Source: Gymnorhina tibicen (taxonomy: Eukaryota; Chordata; Aves; Passeriformes; Artamidae). Taken from it: a DNA stretch of 64,000 nucleotides. Below are positions 1 to 10,100 of the stretch, one piece after another. The stretch's first letter is position 1. Each line of letters starts with the position of its first letter. The notes beneath the pieces are model-generated. The model was given only the letters and a program-made list of their open reading frames with translations, ran no database searches and was not told the origin of the DNA. Where the stretch lies: positions 1,029,670 through 1,093,669 of the forward strand of contig VXAZ01001688.1 of the NCBI GenBank assembly GCA_013399875.1. The letters run 5' to 3'. The position numbers and the translations under genes are program-made.

Positions 1-179
1 CCCTGAACGAGCTGAAAGGAATTATTTATTTCTTTTTCTCTGCGTGTGTGGTCACAACAAAATGAGTAACACCGCATAGGGAATATGGAGCATATCACAA
101 AAAAGAGAAAGAAGTAATATATCTCTGAGAAAAAAATGTAAAATCAGGGAGAAAATAAGAAAGACTGTAGGCAGGAAAT

Positions 180-560
180 AGACATCAGTTTCTTGTGACT
201 GCCACAATGGAAGCTAACGCCCGGGATGCCATCTTTTGTTGAGAGGCATCAAATTATTATGTAATTTAACAGCCTGATTGGCAGGGCAAATTTGAGCTAA
301 AGTAAGGTGTGTGTACGGTTTGTCAGATTCCAGGGATGATCATTTGAAGCTAATCCTTTTACTTTTCACACAGTCGTCTTTACACAAGTCTTCCCTTCAT
401 GTTTGCATTATCTCAAATTGTTGGGCAGCTACATGTGTATTTTTTGCATGTATGTGATAAGTTTAATTTATAATTAATTTCCGGATTAAGACATCTAGGC
501 AGGCAGAGGAATCTTCAGATGTTGTTAATTGTTTTCTGTGGGATGTGTTTCTTTTAAAGT
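180..560. promoter_or_regulatory. Candidate conserved non-coding element
   Basis: The block is AT-rich but not low in complexity, and it carries clustered homeodomain-like cores: AAATTATTATG near 250, TTTAATTTATAATTAATTT near 463-481, and CCGGATTAAG. It also holds several TTTGCAT-like octamer fragments. Vertebrate conserved enhancers often have this texture. There is no direct evidence of conservation or activity, so this is inference from motif density only. Confidence 0.25.
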
Positions 561-704
561 TTTAATAATCAGCAATTGACGCTGAAGAGCTTTTTTTGAC
601 AGGATTGTTTTTGCAAGCCTGTAAGTCAAAGGAAATAGTTGAGCTTTTCAAATATTTTAGTGGTGAAAAGCAGAGTCATCCCAGTACACCAGTTCCCAGA
701 AGGC

Positions 705-747
705 TGTGTTAAAAGATGGAATCTTTGTGTTAAAAGATCTGGAATCT
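705..747 (+). repeat. Two-copy tandem direct repeat of about 21 bp
   Basis: TGTGTTAAAAGATGGAATCT (705-724) is followed almost at once by TGTGTTAAAAGATCTGGAATCT (726-747). The copies differ only by a two-base insertion. It looks like a simple local duplication, for example by slippage, with no sign of a mobile element. Confidence 0.8.
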
Positions 748-2943
748 ACAGAGTGATGTGTGCGCTTGTTGTTATTTCAGATGTATAGGACAGGTTTATT
801 AGCAGAGCTCCTCTCTGATACACTCACGCTTTTTTTAGGTGCTGAGATGGGAGCTGAGCTCCTTCTAAAACCTAGAGAATACTGAGCACTTGAAAATGTG
901 TCTGAGCTCATTTGGAAGTTGGGTCCATGATGAGAAAGCAATGCAAGCAGCATTAATGTGGCACTTAATTAAAAGCTATTGAGTATAAAGTGTTAAGAAT
1001 TTTGATCCTTACTAGAAAATGTGCTTTTTATTATGGGACATCCACACATCAGCAGAGCTCTTGGAAAAAATTTGGCTACTTCCAAAGTAAACGACTGTGT
1101 AGCGTAAGTAAAATCAGTACCAGCTAACCCAGCAATGCTACACCACAGTATTTAATGTTATTTCATTTGAAAATGCAAAGCAGTTGTTCCAGCATGGAAT
1201 TTCTGTTCCCAAGGATCCAATGAATGCTTTGGGGTTTTTTAACTCCTTAGATTAGAGGATCTGCTTCTAACCCAACTCTTCTCTCATGAGCTCTTGCATA
1301 TTGCACCAAGGTTGAAGTAAGTTGGAGACTGAGAGCACAGTGATTTATCAAATGTGATCCGTTTTCCACTGGTGACAGAACATTCGCAACTTTCTTGGAA
1401 GTAATGGTGGGGCTTTTCATGCGTTTCTTCTGTGAAACAGCTACTGTTGCTAAAATGTTTTGCACAGGGAAGTAAAAAACAATTTCTTTCTTAATTAGCA
1501 CCAGTGCCAATGCTCCGTGTTTCACTCAGACACAACAGCCGCGTATCCAGTGTGACTCACGGAGCAGATATTCCTTGGGAGAGCTCCCTGCCCTCTGTGC
1601 TCGGCGAGGATGTGCCATCTGCACTGCATGGGAACTCCGTGTCGGTATTTCTGTGTGCTCTGCAGTCAGTCTTTGAGGGGAAAACACATGTTACTAAGTA
1701 ATATTAAGATTATTAATATTGTCTGTTTGAGCCACATTAGCGTCTGCTCAGTAATCTCTAAGTGCTGTTACTTTTCAGCAGTGTGCTGTAACAAATTAAA
1801 GTGCAACTTAAATTTATACTTCCAAGGATCCCAATTCAGGAGGGGATTTCAGTCCTATTTTCATCATAGCTCAGTGCATACCTTGCTGAAACGTGTTATC
1901 ATCCCCATTAGACAAATGCAGTTGGAATTGTTGCAGTTCTGTTACACATATCAACACCTGCTTGTTTCCTTTCTTATTAAAAATGGATATGCACTGAAAT
2001 CTGGTCACATCTGAGAGCTAAAAACAGGTATGAGAAGCAAATCAAGGATTTTGTAGCAGAACTGGAGCACACCTCCTCCAGCAGCTCTGTACGAGCTGGA
2101 CCCTGGCATGTGTTTTCCACTGAAGACTCTTAGCATGTTGAGGCTGCTTTCTGTGACCTAATAGTGATTTTAAATGGATAGATTTAACTAGAGAGGTTTT
2201 CTTGCACATGACCTTTAAAAGGGAAAAAGAACAATGTTAGCATTCTACCCAAACCCTGTAGTCTGTCACTTTGTGTACCATATCATTACTGGCAAAATTT
2301 AAAGGAAAACTGCCCCCATTTCACTCAGCCCAGCAATAGGAAAGTTCACAGGCTAAGAAGCACTTGTCACCGTTTTTTAAATTGCAATTGGCATTCCTGA
2401 GGAAGCGGCCATTGTACTGAAATGTGATCTCTCTATTCTCTCTGTCTCTCTGCTGGCCAGCTGCTGTGGGTGGGAATGTCTGCCACACACCCGGTGGGGA
2501 GGTGCTACCTGAGTTACAAAAACGTATCACCACCCAAAGATGATGCTCCTGCTCCGTGGAGGGCGGCAGAGGACATGGATGAAAGCTCACGTTTCCACTA
2601 GGAAGGAACAGAGCTGTTCCAGGGTGGTTTTGGGCTGGCTCAGGAGCAGTTTGGTGTGCAGGGCATTTCTCCTGACTGTGCTTTCCTGTTTCTGAATGTC
2701 CTCTTCAGTTAAATCCAGTCACTCCCCAGCCTGTGTGGTTAAGAAAGCAGGTTTTCAGCTGGAAAGAAATGGCAAACCAACACAGTGGTATTTGTGTGAC
2801 TGTGAATGTGGCCTGAGACAGCAACTTGGGAGCAGTCAGGTGCCCCACTTCATCTCAATGGCCTGCTGACTTGGAGCCATAAAGCTTTAAAGACAAATCT
2901 TCTGCTTCCTATCTCCTGCATTTTTTACTTGTTTTATGATATC

Positions 2944-3088
2944 ATCATAGAATGGCCTTGGTTGGAAGGGACCTTAAAGCTCATCCAGTTCCACCTCCTG
3001 CCTGGGCAGGGACACCTTCCACTATCCCAGGTTGCTCCAAGCCCTGTCCAGCCTGGCCTTGGATGCTTCCAGGGATGGGGCAAATATG
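2944..3088 (-). mobile_element. CR1 LINE fragment (3' end only)
   Basis: The plus strand reads ATCATAGAATGG at the edge, then GGTTGGAAGGGACCTTAAAG and CTCATCCAGTTCCACC, continuing to CCAGGGATGGGGC. This is the reverse complement of the 3' end of avian CR1 retrotransposons, so the element lies on the minus strand with its 3' end at about 2944. Only some 145 bases remain, and no intact reverse transcriptase is present. The CATAGAAT motif is a remnant of the terminal 8-bp repeat that CR1 uses in place of a poly(A) tail. The fragment aligns by eye with the longer copy at 21966. Heavy 5' truncation is normal for CR1. The form resembles neoavian/passerine CR1 more than the commonest chicken type, from memory. 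Confidence 0.9.
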
Positions 3089-4740
3089 TGTAGACTCGAA
3101 ACAGCTCAGGGTGCTGTGCTGTTAAATACCACAAATGCAGAATGAAAGTCTGACCCTGCAGAACTTGTAGATTGTGAGCACATCAAAGTCGTAAGGAAGG
3201 AGCACTGTGTGTGTTATTAAATGAGCAATGATTGGTTTAAAGACAGGGAGATGAATGGCAGGCAGGTAAGAGAACACTGGGCTGCAGGAGTTGCCCAGCC
3301 TTGATGTGCCGCTCATGCCCTCTCTCTGGAGAAGACCAAGGTGCTGCCCACTGACCCTCAGGAGTAGCTCATCTTTAGTCCTGGGTTCAGCAAATGCTGA
3401 CAAGGGGTGAGTGCACAGCTCACCTTGACCAGGGCCATACCTACTGGACAGAAGGGTGACCTCTGGGACAGCTGATGTGGAAGAAAGAGTATCAGGCTGC
3501 AGACGCCATTTGGAAACCCAGAAACAGCACCAATTTGGCATAAGTCCAAATAAGCCAGAGGTGGAATTGGGCGCTTCTGATATAAAGTGGGCTCATAAAA
3601 ATGTAGGTTGGTGTCCACAGTTGTGTATTGGTTCAAACTTCTTTAAGGGCTGTCAGGATTTCCACTTCTGGCTGAGCCATGATTCAGCTATGTGATGTAT
3701 TATCAAGCTGGTATTGAGGCCCTGATTATTGGGTTTGACATTATTTGTGATTCTGGCATTGAGGAAGCTTAGCCTAGAGCACATGGTGTATGAGTTCATC
3801 ACTTGTTAAAATGGTTTTAAAGATCCATACAGATTATGTGCAATTAGCCAGGACTTCATCTGCCCTGAGCTGCACAAACTCTTTTTAGAGACAGTGACTG
3901 TTGCTGATTTTTGTTGCTGAGGTTCTTGTCCTGATGTGTTTCCACTGCATCTTCCCAAAGCTCTCTGGGCACCAGGTTCTGTTGTTGATCTAATGCAGGT
4001 GTTTTCAAAAGCCATGCTCTGCTGTCACTTGGCCCAAGAGATCTTGATTATAATTAGAAATAGTGAAAAGTACATTGAACTAAGATTTCCAGGCTGCTTT
4101 CCCGTCAAACTTTTATGTTGTTGACCTGAGAAAAACTGGCACTGTTTTTCTTTAAAGAAAACATTTTTCTCCTGAAAACATGAATTCTTTGGAACAATAG
4201 GTAAACTGTCCTTGTTGTTCATAAACATCTTATTTATGCATCTTCGCTGTTGTGATAAATTAACTGGGTTTGTTTTATATTTCCCTACAGTTTACTTTAA
4301 ATAATCCTTCACAGTCTTTCACCACAAGACCACATAAGCTTCCTTTTTTAATACCCAGAATGCTGAAATAGCATTTTGAGCACAGACTGTAATGCATAAC
4401 AAGTGTATAATTTCTTATTGGGAATGCTGTGCAAAAACTTGTTTTCCTATCAGCCAGTCTAAATTTTTTGCTTAATTCACTAGAACCCCTGTGTGTCTAC
4501 AGGGGTAATTTATAATTAGAGCTGCAGCAGGCAGGATGCTGAAGAGGCATACGTTTACGGACAAGCCTGTTAGGCTCTGCTCCAGATCTGAGCCCCTACA
4601 CGCCTCCATTTGGCCAACAGCCTTCAAGCTGGGCTAACAGTTTAAAGAGGAACTTTTTGTGACTAATTTAAAAAAAAGAGCAAGCTCCCAAAGCTGTGGA
4701 GCCCTTTGCACAGGAGCCAGGAGAGGGGTGTGCCTGCCTC
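3089..4740. other. Non-coding stretch, no gene seen
   Basis: The open frames on both strands (up to 139 codons on the minus strand at 3122-3541) show no known motif, overlap one another in several frames and have no coding signature. No repeat, RNA gene or conserved block was recognised. Confidence 0.55.
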
Positions 4741-4754
4741 TGTGTGTGTGTGTG
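4741..4754 (+). repeat. (TG)7 microsatellite
   Basis: Seven uninterrupted TG units follow TGCCTGCCTC. A short simple repeat, possibly length-polymorphic. Nothing else is attached to it. Confidence 0.95.
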
Positions 4755-4789
4755 TTTGAAATTATCCATCTGCATTACGCAGGGCTCTG

Positions 4790-4870
4790 CGCAGTTTGGT
4801 GCAGGAGGGATGTCTTGTATTCTGCTAAGCATCGTGCACGTTTATGGCACTATATAAATAATAGTAATAC
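4790..4870 (+). mobile_element. Ancient L2/L3 (CR1-like) or MIR-type 3' tail
   Basis: The segment contains TTTGGTGCAGG, then TGTCTTGTATTCTG, then GGCACTATATAAATAATAG followed by TAATA. Order and spacing resemble the 3' tails of old amniote L2/L3-type LINEs and the SINEs that share them. Those read roughly TTTGGGGCAGGGACTGTCTT, then a GCACTATATAAATAATAA-like end. The copy is diverged, as expected for an insertion older than birds. Family assignment is from memory. The end of the element may be an exapted part of surrounding DNA. Confidence 0.45.
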
Positions 4871-5398
4871 AGTAATCATCTAAGTCATTCCATCAAGGTC
4901 TCACACTCAAGGATTACCCGCATGATTCTGATTTTTAAGAGCGTCACATTGAAGAGGAGAGGAGGGAAAGGAGAGAATAAGAAGCCAGATCCTGCCTTTG
5001 TGGCTGATTCAGCAGTTGAGGGTGAGCGTGGCTTTGCGGAATACCAAAACTTCTGCGTGCTCCCCAAAGAGCCTCCTGATGGTGCTTATTATTTTTCTCG
5101 TACGTGTTTCTACCACAAAACCACAGGAAAGGAAGAGTGGCGGGGAGGAGAAATTAAAGCAATGAGGCACGTGAATTGTGTCCTTTTGTTACTGCAAAAA
5201 AAAAAGAGATGTTTTTATTTATGTTCTAAGTACCACAGTCTGCTGGAACTGGTGGGCAGCTATTCAGTGATTTTGGGTCAGGCTGGTGTCATCAGGCAAT
5301 GCCACATCACTTCCCCCTGGCTACTTCCAAAGCAGAAGTTGCCCGTGTGGTTGCTGTTGGTTTAAAACTGAGGGCCACCCTAGTGATATTTCCAGTCA

Positions 5399-5400
<2 letters not shown>

Positions 5401-5430
<30 letters not shown>

Positions 5431-5461
5431 CTTTCCCCCTCCCAAAAAAAAAAAAAAAAAA
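5401..5461. repeat. Opposed homopolymers: T30 then A18
   Basis: Thirty T (5401-5430) are followed by a 13-base C/T linker and then at least 18 A (5444-5461) running into the gap. A run of T facing a run of A can fold as a hairpin and is hard to sequence. True lengths are therefore doubtful, and open frames through it (poly-Phe or poly-Lys) are artefacts. Confidence 0.9.
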
Positions 5462-5549
5462 NNNNNNNNNNNNNNNNNNNNNNNNNNNNNNNNNNNNNNN
5501 NNNNNNNNNNNNNNNNNNNNNNNNNNNNNNNNNNNNNNNNNNNNNNNNN
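5462..5549. other. Assembly gap (88 N)
   Basis: An uninterrupted run of N. It is bounded on the left by A18 and on the right by T8 (5550-5557) and a T-rich segment ending in CTCTCCCCCTCCCC. The left linker, CTTTCCCCCTCCC, resembles the right flank, so the gap may sit in a collapsed local duplication. Confidence 0.99.
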
Positions 5550-5899
5550 TTTTTTTTCATTTTTTTGCTCTCCCCCTCCCCAAGTCTTCAGCCTACAACT
5601 GTGTGCCCGAGATTTCTCCATTAACATCCGTTCAACTTTGGCTCATTAGCTTTACAGGCTTTCACAAGGAGAAGAAAATCGTTGCTGTTGGAGTAGCTGT
5701 TTTCCTAATTCACCTTCTTTTCCTCATGTCCTTAATTTATCCTGGAGTTTCAAACACCCTTTATGCCTTTCAATAGGTATTGAATCATCTCTATTCTCTG
5801 TAGCATTTGTCTGCTTCTTCAAAACATTATTGGCAGGTTAATCTCTTAAATGAGAACTAAATATGCTTATGTAAAAGCTTTACAGAACTGTAGCATCTT

Positions 5900-7110
5900 G
5901 AATATCAGAACTTGTTGTCTTCTCTTTAATGTATAGTTTATGTTTGACTCAATACATAAGTTTGATTAAAAGACTGTGCATGCGCTGAAGAGGAAAGTCT
6001 CGGATCTTCCACGATTCTTAATGTGGTCCAATTTTGATTCAGGAGACTCAAACTATATCCCCTCAGTGCTCTTTATTCACCATCAAAAGTAATTCTTCGA
6101 TTTGCAAGTGGCAACAAGGAAAAAAAAAAGTTAGATTCAAAATAATTGGGTGAGGTGCTTTCCAGGAGAATTAATGTAACAAGAGCTGCTAAACTTATTG
6201 CACTTAAAAACACAAATAAGAGTGTTGGACAGAAGTTGTCAGTAGGTGGTCTCTTAATATCTCACCAGTTTTGAAGTTATGAAAAGGAGCAAGACTTTTT
6301 GAAATCTAGAAAAGAAAGAAAGAAAAGCTAGAAACCGAGTGAAAGAGCAGAGTCGCAGCACCGGTGACCCGAGAAACCTCATTGCTCCACTTATACTGGC
6401 ACAATGTCATGTTCTCAGCCACTCCATCACCAGCAAGGGGAAAAAAAAAAGCTTTTCCTTTCCTTTTAGTCAAAGGCAGTGGGTAAGCAGAGCACGCGGT
6501 TCAGAGGGTCATTAAAAAGCATCAAAGGAGGCAGCCTCATGATGGTAATAAGACGGCTGCAAGGAAATAAAGTGGGCATTGATCTGCACTATCGAGTGTG
6601 ACATTTTAACCGAAGCTAAAAGCCAAGAGCAGATCTAGCCCTCTTATTCATCTGCCTGCCTGTTTTAGTAAATTGTCTTTTTTTTCCTCCAACCAGTGGC
6701 CTCAGAGGTCACTTCATATTAGCTGGCTTGTTAATACCGAGGCAATCAATACTTAATCAACAAGTAATGGGATTTTGCAGTCATCCTGTATGATCTTTCA
6801 ATAAAGCCCCGAATCTATCTCAGCCCATTCAGAGCCTGACTAAAGGTGCACGATTGCTGCAGAGCAGGGATTTGATGGTCTGATGCTCTTAGGCTGATCT
6901 GCATCTGATTAAGACACCATGCAGCCACTGTCCTTCACCCTTTTGTTCCTTTATCCCCGTATAATGTAGCATGGCACAGAAATTCGTCATCTTAGCTTTT
7001 AGATGCAACAGCAAAGGAATTAATATTTCCTTAGTGCATGATGATCCAGCCTCTTGGTCATGATATGCAACCAGAAAAAAAATAAAACCAGCAAAGGAGG
7101 AGGGAAATGA
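5900..7110. promoter_or_regulatory. Candidate conserved non-coding block (possible enhancer)
   Basis: About 1.2 kb of complex, repeat-free, moderately AT-rich sequence with no open frame of note. Visible motifs include a TCF/LEF-type site GCATCAAAGG (6519-6528) and a nuclear-receptor half-site AGAGGTCA near 6705. A homeodomain/PBX-like cluster spans 6730-6770: TTAATA, CAATCAATA, TTAATCAA and GTAATGG. Isolated CpGs are retained in an otherwise CpG-poor context. It has the strongest enhancer-like texture in the window. This is known to be typical of conserved elements in developmental gene deserts. That it is conserved here is inference and I cannot name a target gene. Confidence 0.4.
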
Positions 7111-10100
7111 CAGGAGAGACAGTGACAGGTTTCATGTATTGCCTTAGAAAACACAGTTAATAAACGAATGGGTCCAAAACGGCCTTTTCATCTCTACCCT
7201 CTCTGTCCTCTCCAAGAAAGATGTGCTAATGCAGCACTCAGTGGACGTGGCTGTGTGAGAACAGGTATTGCAGAGGATTCACGGGGTCAGGGAAAAGGAA
7301 CAAAAGCCAAAATGACAGCTTCTGGAAACATCCCTCTCTCCTCAGACCTTAGAGCCCATTGTTGAAAATGCACTGTTTAAGGCTGACTGTTTCACCCACC
7401 CTGATGAAACTTCCCTCCTTCTGCCATTGTTCCCAGAAACTCTTGTTTGTGCTAATACTGTCCAACAAGGAATCCTAAACAGATTCAGCAAAAATAACCC
7501 CAAAAAACCACAATTTCTGCTCTCCAAAACTAACAGCAAATGCAGGAAGAAAGAACAACAGTGCACATAAACGTTAGGGACCTGTGGCAAACTTCACAGG
7601 CTGTTTCCTGCTTCCTTGGACTTAGAACAAATACTAGTTGAGGAAGGATTTGGCTTTAGAAAGCTGCTATAAAGGCCATGGGATGCAGTGCTTGCTGTGC
7701 TGAAATAGAAGATGTTTTTTTTCAAATGTGGCCTGTGCACAGGTGTACATGCCTGTATCATCTCTAGGCTTAAACATCTGTCCCACACTGAGTGATTTTT
7801 CTACACGGCAAAAAGTATCAGTGGGTCTGTTCAAAGAAAAGGCTGTGGTGCTCTCAGCTGGCTTCTGGGTCTGTAGAGAGCGGGAGATGTGGCACCCCTT
7901 TGAAATCTGGCTGCTCTGATTAAGACCGTGCTTGGCCACATCATGTTAACACCTTGGGGGGACATGTGAGGGGGATTAAGAGTTAGTGAGGGGAAAAAAG
8001 AAAAGCGAAATATAATTATGTGAACAAAGACAAGAGAACAAGTGGATGAAATAGCAGTACGGCAGTATAAAATAAGGGTGATTACTGACAATAAACATGG
8101 AGTTTAATGCACTTTTAAAGGGGCACCTGATCCTTCAGGGCAGGAGTGACTGCTGGTGGCCAGGGCTGTGCCAGGCAGGGTTGCACAATTCCACATTGTC
8201 CATGGAATACAGACCTGGTGTTTGTGCCTTTCTGTCACTGCCGTTATTGGCAGCAGGGTAATGCACAGCGTGCCTGTGTATGAAAACACGCTCTTCTGAG
8301 TCACTTTGTGGTTTAATTTTGTGGATATGAATTTCTGGAAACCGAGCCCAAGTTTCCCATTTTCTGCTCTCCTCGGGGGCTCGGGATATCACACAGCTCC
8401 AAGCAATGGCCTTTCTGTCAAGCCTGTGCTGCCATTTTCTCCCATCCCGTTGAATTTATTTCACCTCCACTCCCCGCCCACAGAGTGTGCCTGGGCAGCA
8501 GGAGAGGGCTGGGGATGTGTCCTGCCTGTCCCATTGAACAAACACAGGAGGGAGCTGCCTCAGATGTGAGCTGTCCCAGGCATCTTTGTGGCAGGCTGCA
8601 AATGCCACCCCTGGAGCTTAGGAAGTGCATGCTGGTTGCATCCCAGGTGGCCACTGCAGAGAGGAGAGAAACACAGCAGCTCAGGCACAGCCTTCTCCTG
8701 TTGCACGCACCGAGCAGATATTTTTAAATTACCTCTGGAGTATTTTGGTTTGCAGTGCCAGTGAAAGGAGCTCACAGGTTCACATCCTTTCCTCTAATAT
8801 GGATGGCAGAGGAGGACTCTCTTATTTTGGCGTGGAGGTGGACAGGGTATGGCCGTGACAGCTTTGTTTTCTGTGAGTTTCCCTTGGGTATTGGGGCCTG
8901 TGTGGAGTCAGGAAGGGTGGGAAGAGCCTGTTGCTCAAGCAGGGTCAGCTGTGGGATTGCTGGGATGGGCAGTGGGTGTGCAGGGAGCACCTTCACCCAG
9001 AGGGTTCATTTTTCCCCAGACACCAAGTGTGCTTGCTGTGTTTTCGGCCCCTTTGGACAGACCATTTATTTTCCCATGTGGGTCCATGTGTGGGTCCACA
9101 CAAAGAATGTGTCCGTGCCCGATGGCTGAGTGCTGCAGGCATTCCCATCCCAATGAGCACTGAAAACAGGAGGAGAGCGTTTTTATGCCCACACAAAAGC
9201 CAGGATCAGTGTGGGCCAGTGAGTGAACAATGATTGAGTAGTGTTGGGCAAAAATCAGGATTGGCTCACAGACCAATCCAATCCTTTAATCAGAATGAAT
9301 TGAACTCAAATCTACTTGTTGGCAATGAACAAATAGGCAGTGTGGGATATGGATGATGTTCTGTTTCATGGATATGTGTGTTTGTGCAGAGTATGGGGGC
9401 GCGGGTTAAAATTAGAGCTGTGTGAGCTCTGTAGGGTTCCATTCATGACGAGGTTTGCAAACTAATCCATGTAGTTTGATTTGCAGGGACTGGAAACCAC
9501 CCAAAGCTCGTAGATTTGTTTGAAGGGTTCTGTGTGATGTGGGGATAGGAGCTTCCTCTGCCCTTGCTCACTTGCATTTTCCCTGAGCTAACTTTCCTGA
9601 GGTAAGGTGGGGAGATCTTAGGGGTTTGTCGTGAATGGGAGCATGGAAAGGAGAAAATGCTTTTGGCTTCGCAGGTTGTCCCAGCAAATGCTGCATTTCA
9701 TGAGATACATTTCCCTTTCAAAAAGGTGGTCTTTCATCTCCTTGTTCTTCTCCAGTCTAGCATTGCTTGTCTTCCACAGTTGCTTCCTGGGTAGATCTTA
9801 GGTCCCATTCTCACCACCTTAAAACATCACCAGAGAGACCCTAAGAAACTGTTTAATCTCTGACTCTGATTCCTGTGGAAGGACTGTGGAGACAACTGGT
9901 GTACTGCTTCTCTTGAAACTTCTGTTCCATAGCTTTTATGTTAATTGGAGGCAATTGTCACCTTGAAAGGGACACTGGGACATGTCTCGCCTTGATGACA
10001 GAACAGGGAATCACTTTGTAATAGCTTATACAGCAGCGGAAGAGATAGGCAAGGAAGAACCAACTGAATGATCAAATATAACAAATATAACCTACCAGCA

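Larger units (their letters stand above)
1..2940. other. Non-coding stretch, no gene seen
   Basis: No open frame here has a recognisable domain, and none exceeds about 135 codons. The first 600 bases are AT-rich. They hold a block around 180-560 that has the look of constrained non-coding DNA, listed separately. A short tandem duplication lies at 705-747. The rest, including 1250-2900, shows no repeat family or RNA gene that I can recognise. It could be intergenic or intronic. Confidence 0.6.

Noticed and set aside
5286..5649. Open frames reading poly-Phe or poly-Lys through the gap
   Set aside because: They are made of homopolymer and N and cannot be coding evidence.
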